Shown here piece by piece: positions 38,588 to 40,520 of a stretch of 40,520 nt of DNA (positions within the stretch are counted from its first letter, which is position 1; each line of letters starts with the position of its first letter). A program made the position numbers and the translations under genes. Below the pieces are notes generated by a model. The model saw only the letters and a program-made list of their open reading frames with translations, did no database searches and had not been told where the DNA came from. The stretch is from Bacteroidales bacterium (GTDB lineage Bacteria; Bacteroidota; Bacteroidia; Bacteroidales; F082), in contig JAFYJV010000002.1 in the NCBI GenBank assembly GCA_017537965.1, forward strand, positions 1 through 40,520, written 5' to 3'.

Positions 38588-39491
38588 TCGTCAACTTTTG
38601 GAATGCCTCCTCGATGGTGATGTCTTCCTTTTGCAAAGTTTTGATGATGAGCTTGTTGTCGAGCGACCATTTCATGAGGTTGGCGCGGATGTCGATGTCG
38701 CCTTCGGGTTCGAGGATCCAGTGGTTGTCCTTGACACGTTGCACTTTGCATACCTGGGGGATGCTGAGCAGCTGTTGCTGTCCCACCTCGCTCTCAAACT
38801 CGACGATGATGACGTTGCTTGACGATCCCGTCTGCTTGAGGTTCTCGATCTTGTCGTCGGCCACCACCACACCTTTATTAATAATGATGGCGCGTTGGCA
38901 GATGGCTTCCACTTCCTGCATGATGTGGGTGGAGAGGAGCACGGTCTTCTCTTTGCCTAGGCTGGAGATGAGGTTGCGGATGTCGATGAGTTGGTTGGGG
39001 TCGAGACCCGAGGTGGGTTCGTCGAGGATGAGCACCTGCGGGTCGTGCATCATGGCTTGGGCGAGGCCGACACGTTGTCGGTAGCCTTTGGATAGGGCAC
39101 CGATCTTCTTGTGCGCCTCTAGTCCGAGCCCAGTCTCCTCGATCATCTGTTCGATGCGTCGTTTTGCGGTCTCGCCTTTGAAATGGTGGATCCCGGCGAC
39201 AAAGCCTAGGTATTCGCGCACGTACATGTCGAGATACAACGGGTTGTGTTCGGGGAGATAGCCCACGATGCGTTTCACCTCCATGGGTTGGTCCATGACG
39301 TCGAAGCCGTTGACGCTCACCGTTCCCGAGGTGGGAGGGATGAAGCAGGTGATGATCTTCATCAGCGTTGACTTGCCTGCGCCGTTGGGACCCAAAAGGC
39401 CCACGATGCCTTTGTCGATGCTGAGTGTGACGTCGTTCAGGGCGAGTTGCTCGCCGTATTGTTTGGTGATGTTTTGGATCTCGATGGACAT
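38583..39491 (-). CDS. ABC transporter ATP-binding protein, GldA-like
   Basis: 302 residues from ATG 39491; an in-frame ATG at 39512 would add seven residues that overlap the promoter. ATPase domain with Walker A GLLGPNGAGKST, the Q-loop region YLPEHNPLY, the signature LSKGYRQRVGLAQAM, Walker B VLILDEPTSGLDP and the H-loop STHIMQE. The C-terminal 80 residues form a small accessory domain. Length and motifs fit GldA, the ATPase of a Bacteroidota ABC system tied to gliding motility in Flavobacterium and also present in non-gliding Bacteroidales. No membrane partner (GldF/GldG) is next to it. The substrate is unknown. Confidence 0.85.
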   Translation of the reverse strand: MSIEIQNITKQYGEQLALNDVTLSIDKGIVGLLGPNGAGKSTLMKIITCFIPPTSGTVSVNGFDVMDQPMEVKRIVGYLPEHNPLYLDMYVREYLGFVAGIHHFKGETAKRRIEQMIEETGLGLEAHKKIGALSKGYRQRVGLAQAMMHDPQVLILDEPTSGLDPNQLIDIRNLISSLGKEKTVLLSTHIMQEVEAICQRAIIINKGVVVADDKIENLKQTGSSSNVIIVEFESEVGQQQLLSIPQVCKVQRVKDNHWILEPEGDIDIRANLMKWSLDNKLIIKTLQKEDITIEEAFQKLTK

Positions 39492-39509
39492 TCCTTTATT
39501 ATTTGGGGG

Positions 39510-39517
39510 CAAAGTTA
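39510..39517 (-). promoter_or_regulatory. Predicted -7 box of the ABC ATPase gene
   Basis: TAACTTTG on the minus strand, 18 bases before ATG 39491. It overlaps the first unit of a heptad array, which also covers the -33 place. Confidence 0.5.
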
Positions 39518-39548
39518 GGAATTTAGAGTTTAGAATTCGGAATTTAGA
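39514..39548 (+). repeat. Heptad array, 5 units
   Basis: Units GTTAGGA, ATTTAGA, GTTTAGA, ATTCGGA, ATTTAGA on the plus strand. Unlike the others it lies between two divergent promoters, not after a stop codon. Confidence 0.7.
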
Positions 39549-39569
39549 GAGAAAAAAACACGTAAAGTG

Positions 39570-39599
39570 TTGAGGGTATGAAAAAAAGTTGTACTTTTG
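39570..39599 (+). promoter_or_regulatory. Predicted promoter of the rplM-rpsI operon
   Basis: TTG (39570-39572), a 19-base spacer and TACTTTTG (39592-39599): a close match to the Bacteroidota consensus, as expected for a ribosomal protein operon. Confidence 0.7.
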
Positions 39600-39743
39600 C
39601 GGCCTCGTTAGATCAGTCCATTATCTGACTTCTGAACGCTCTGACGCATTGATTTATGGGCGAAGATAGATTGATGCACAATAAGTTAGGGAGGGAAGGA
39701 GAAAGGGTAAATATTGATTTTGATTAAACATAAAAGGAATAAA
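39600..39743 (+). promoter_or_regulatory. Long 5' leader of rplM
   Basis: About 140 bases between the promoter and the rplM start, far longer than the other leaders here. Its second half has a purine-rich run near 39690-39710. I found only weak inverted repeats (for example GCAT/ATGC arms around 39648-39676). It may be a site for control of the operon by its own ribosomal protein, as known for L13 leaders in Firmicutes, but no known motif was recognised. Confidence 0.35.
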
Positions 39744-40202
39744 ATGAACTACTTAAGTTACAAGACAGTTAGCGTCAACAAGGAAAATGCCAACAAGAAA
39801 TGGTATGTTATCGACGCTGAAGGTCAGATCCTCGGTCGTTTTGCCTCCGAGGTTGCCATGATTCTTCGTGGCAAACGCAAACCCTGCTACACTCCCCACA
39901 GTGATTGTGGCGACAACGTGATCATCATCAATGCCGAGAAGATCCAACTCACCGGCAACAAGATGGAGGATAAGTACTACGTGCACTACACGGGTTATCC
40001 GGGTGGTCAGCGTTTCCGCACCGTCAAGGAGCAGCTGAACAGGAAGCCGATCGCCGTCCTCGAACACGCCATCAAGGGTATGCTTCCCAAGACCAAGCTT
40101 GGCAATGAGATCTTTCGTAACCTCTATGTCTATGCCGGTCCAGAGCATCCGCATCAGGCACAACAACCCACTGAACTCAAAATTAACACTATTAAGAAAT
40201 AA
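39744..40202 (+). CDS. rplM: 50S ribosomal protein L13
   Basis: 152 residues from ATG 39744 ([32 protein letters not shown]). An in-frame ATT at 39714 would add ten residues and is not needed. Large-subunit protein that binds 23S rRNA early in assembly. The core [49 protein letters not shown] and [29 protein letters not shown] are all as in the family. The rpsI start lies 2 bp after the stop. Confidence 0.98.
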   Translation: MNYLSYKTVSVNKENANKKWYVIDAEGQILGRFASEVAMILRGKRKPCYTPHSDCGDNVIIINAEKIQLTGNKMEDKYYVHYTGYPGGQRFRTVKEQLNRKPIAVLEHAIKGMLPKTKLGNEIFRNLYVYAGPEHPHQAQQPTELKINTIKK

Positions 40203-40204
40203 TC

Positions 40205-40520
40205 ATGGAAGTAATCAACGCTTTAGGTAGAAGAAAGACCGCCGTTGCCCGCATCTACATGAAGGTCGGTAACGGTAACATTACGGTGAACAAGCGCGAC
40301 TACAAGGAGTACTTTCCAACGAGCATCCTCCACTACGTGGTTGAACAGCCTTTGATGCTTACCGACAACCTCGGCAAGTTCGACATCAAGGTGAACCTCG
40401 ACGGTGGTGGCATCAACGGCCAGGCCGAGGCTTTGCGTCTCGCCATCAGCCGCGCTCTTTGCGAAATCGATCCCGAGTATCGTCCTACCTTGAAGGCCAA
40501 AGGTTTGATGCGCCGCGACC
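40205..40520 (+). CDS. rpsI: 30S ribosomal protein S9 (3' end outside the window)
   Basis: Starts at ATG 40205, two bases after rplM. 105 codons are visible: MEVINALGRRKTAVARIYM, then GNGNITVNKRDYKEYF and VNLDGGGINGQAEALRLAISRAL, then LKAKGLMRRD at the edge, which corresponds to the conserved region before the C-terminal arginine tail that reaches the P-site tRNA. The rplM-rpsI pair is conserved in most bacteria. Confidence 0.97.
   Translation, partial: MEVINALGRRKTAVARIYMKVGNGNITVNKRDYKEYFPTSILHYVVEQPLMLTDNLGKFDIKVNLDGGGINGQAEALRLAISRALCEIDPEYRPTLKAKGLMRRD

Overview
The window looks like chromosomal DNA of an uncultured or little-known member of the Bacteroidales (Bacteroidota). This rests on protein families and order typical of that group (DUF1573 lipoprotein-yajC-ybbR-coaE, tig-clpP-clpX, ruvX-def, HU/SPOR protein, DUF4294), on two type IX secretion C-terminal domains, on a CMP-Kdo synthetase (Gram-negative envelope), and on promoters of the Bacteroidota type (TAnnTTTG at -7, TTTG or TTG at -33) with few Shine-Dalgarno sites. 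No phage, IS element, CRISPR or plasmid gene was seen.

Layout. 1-2083 (minus): urocanate hydratase followed by the first codons of another gene. 2191-5241 (plus): a T9SS-exported amidase with a CUB domain, then a PKD protein with a gliding-motility type C-terminus. 5275-7740 (plus): DUF1573 lipoprotein, YajC, YbbR-like protein, CoaE. 7716-17472 (minus): a surface or secreted block with a multidomain endonuclease I, an 85-residue protein with a C-terminal anchor, and a 2014-residue mosaic protein with long internal duplications. 17590-18756 (minus): glycosyltransferase, sharing an interlocked divergent promoter with tgt. 18824-25828 (plus): tgt, an LptF/LptG-type permease, deoxynucleoside kinase, kdsB, HU/SPOR protein, trmB and a HerA-like ATPase. 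25833-26495 (minus): pcm. 26567-29954 (plus): Gfo/Idh oxidoreductase, lipoprotein, polyprenyl-phosphate sugar transferase. 29969-34213 (minus): tRNA-His, tRNA-Leu, tig, clpP, clpX and a DUF4294 gene. 34291-37037 (plus): OppC-like permease, ruvX, def, TPR lipoprotein. 37080-39491 (minus): GldA-like ABC ATPase and metK, the latter behind a candidate SAM-II riboswitch. 39570-40520 (plus): promoter, long leader, rplM and the start of rpsI.

Most genes are housekeeping. The main signals beyond gene content are: (1) degenerate 7-bp tandem arrays in at least nine short intergenic gaps, often beginning inside the stop codon of the preceding gene and carrying stop triplets; (2) hairpins that abut or nearly abut a -7 box and occupy the -33 position, seen four times; (3) a SAM-II-like aptamer before metK; (4) interlocked divergent promoters between a glycosyltransferase and tgt; (5) a tRNA-guanine transglycosylase without its zinc cysteines; (6) a mosaic surface-protein block with shared and duplicated modules. 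No single new multi-gene system is evident; the heptad arrays are the best candidate for something undescribed.
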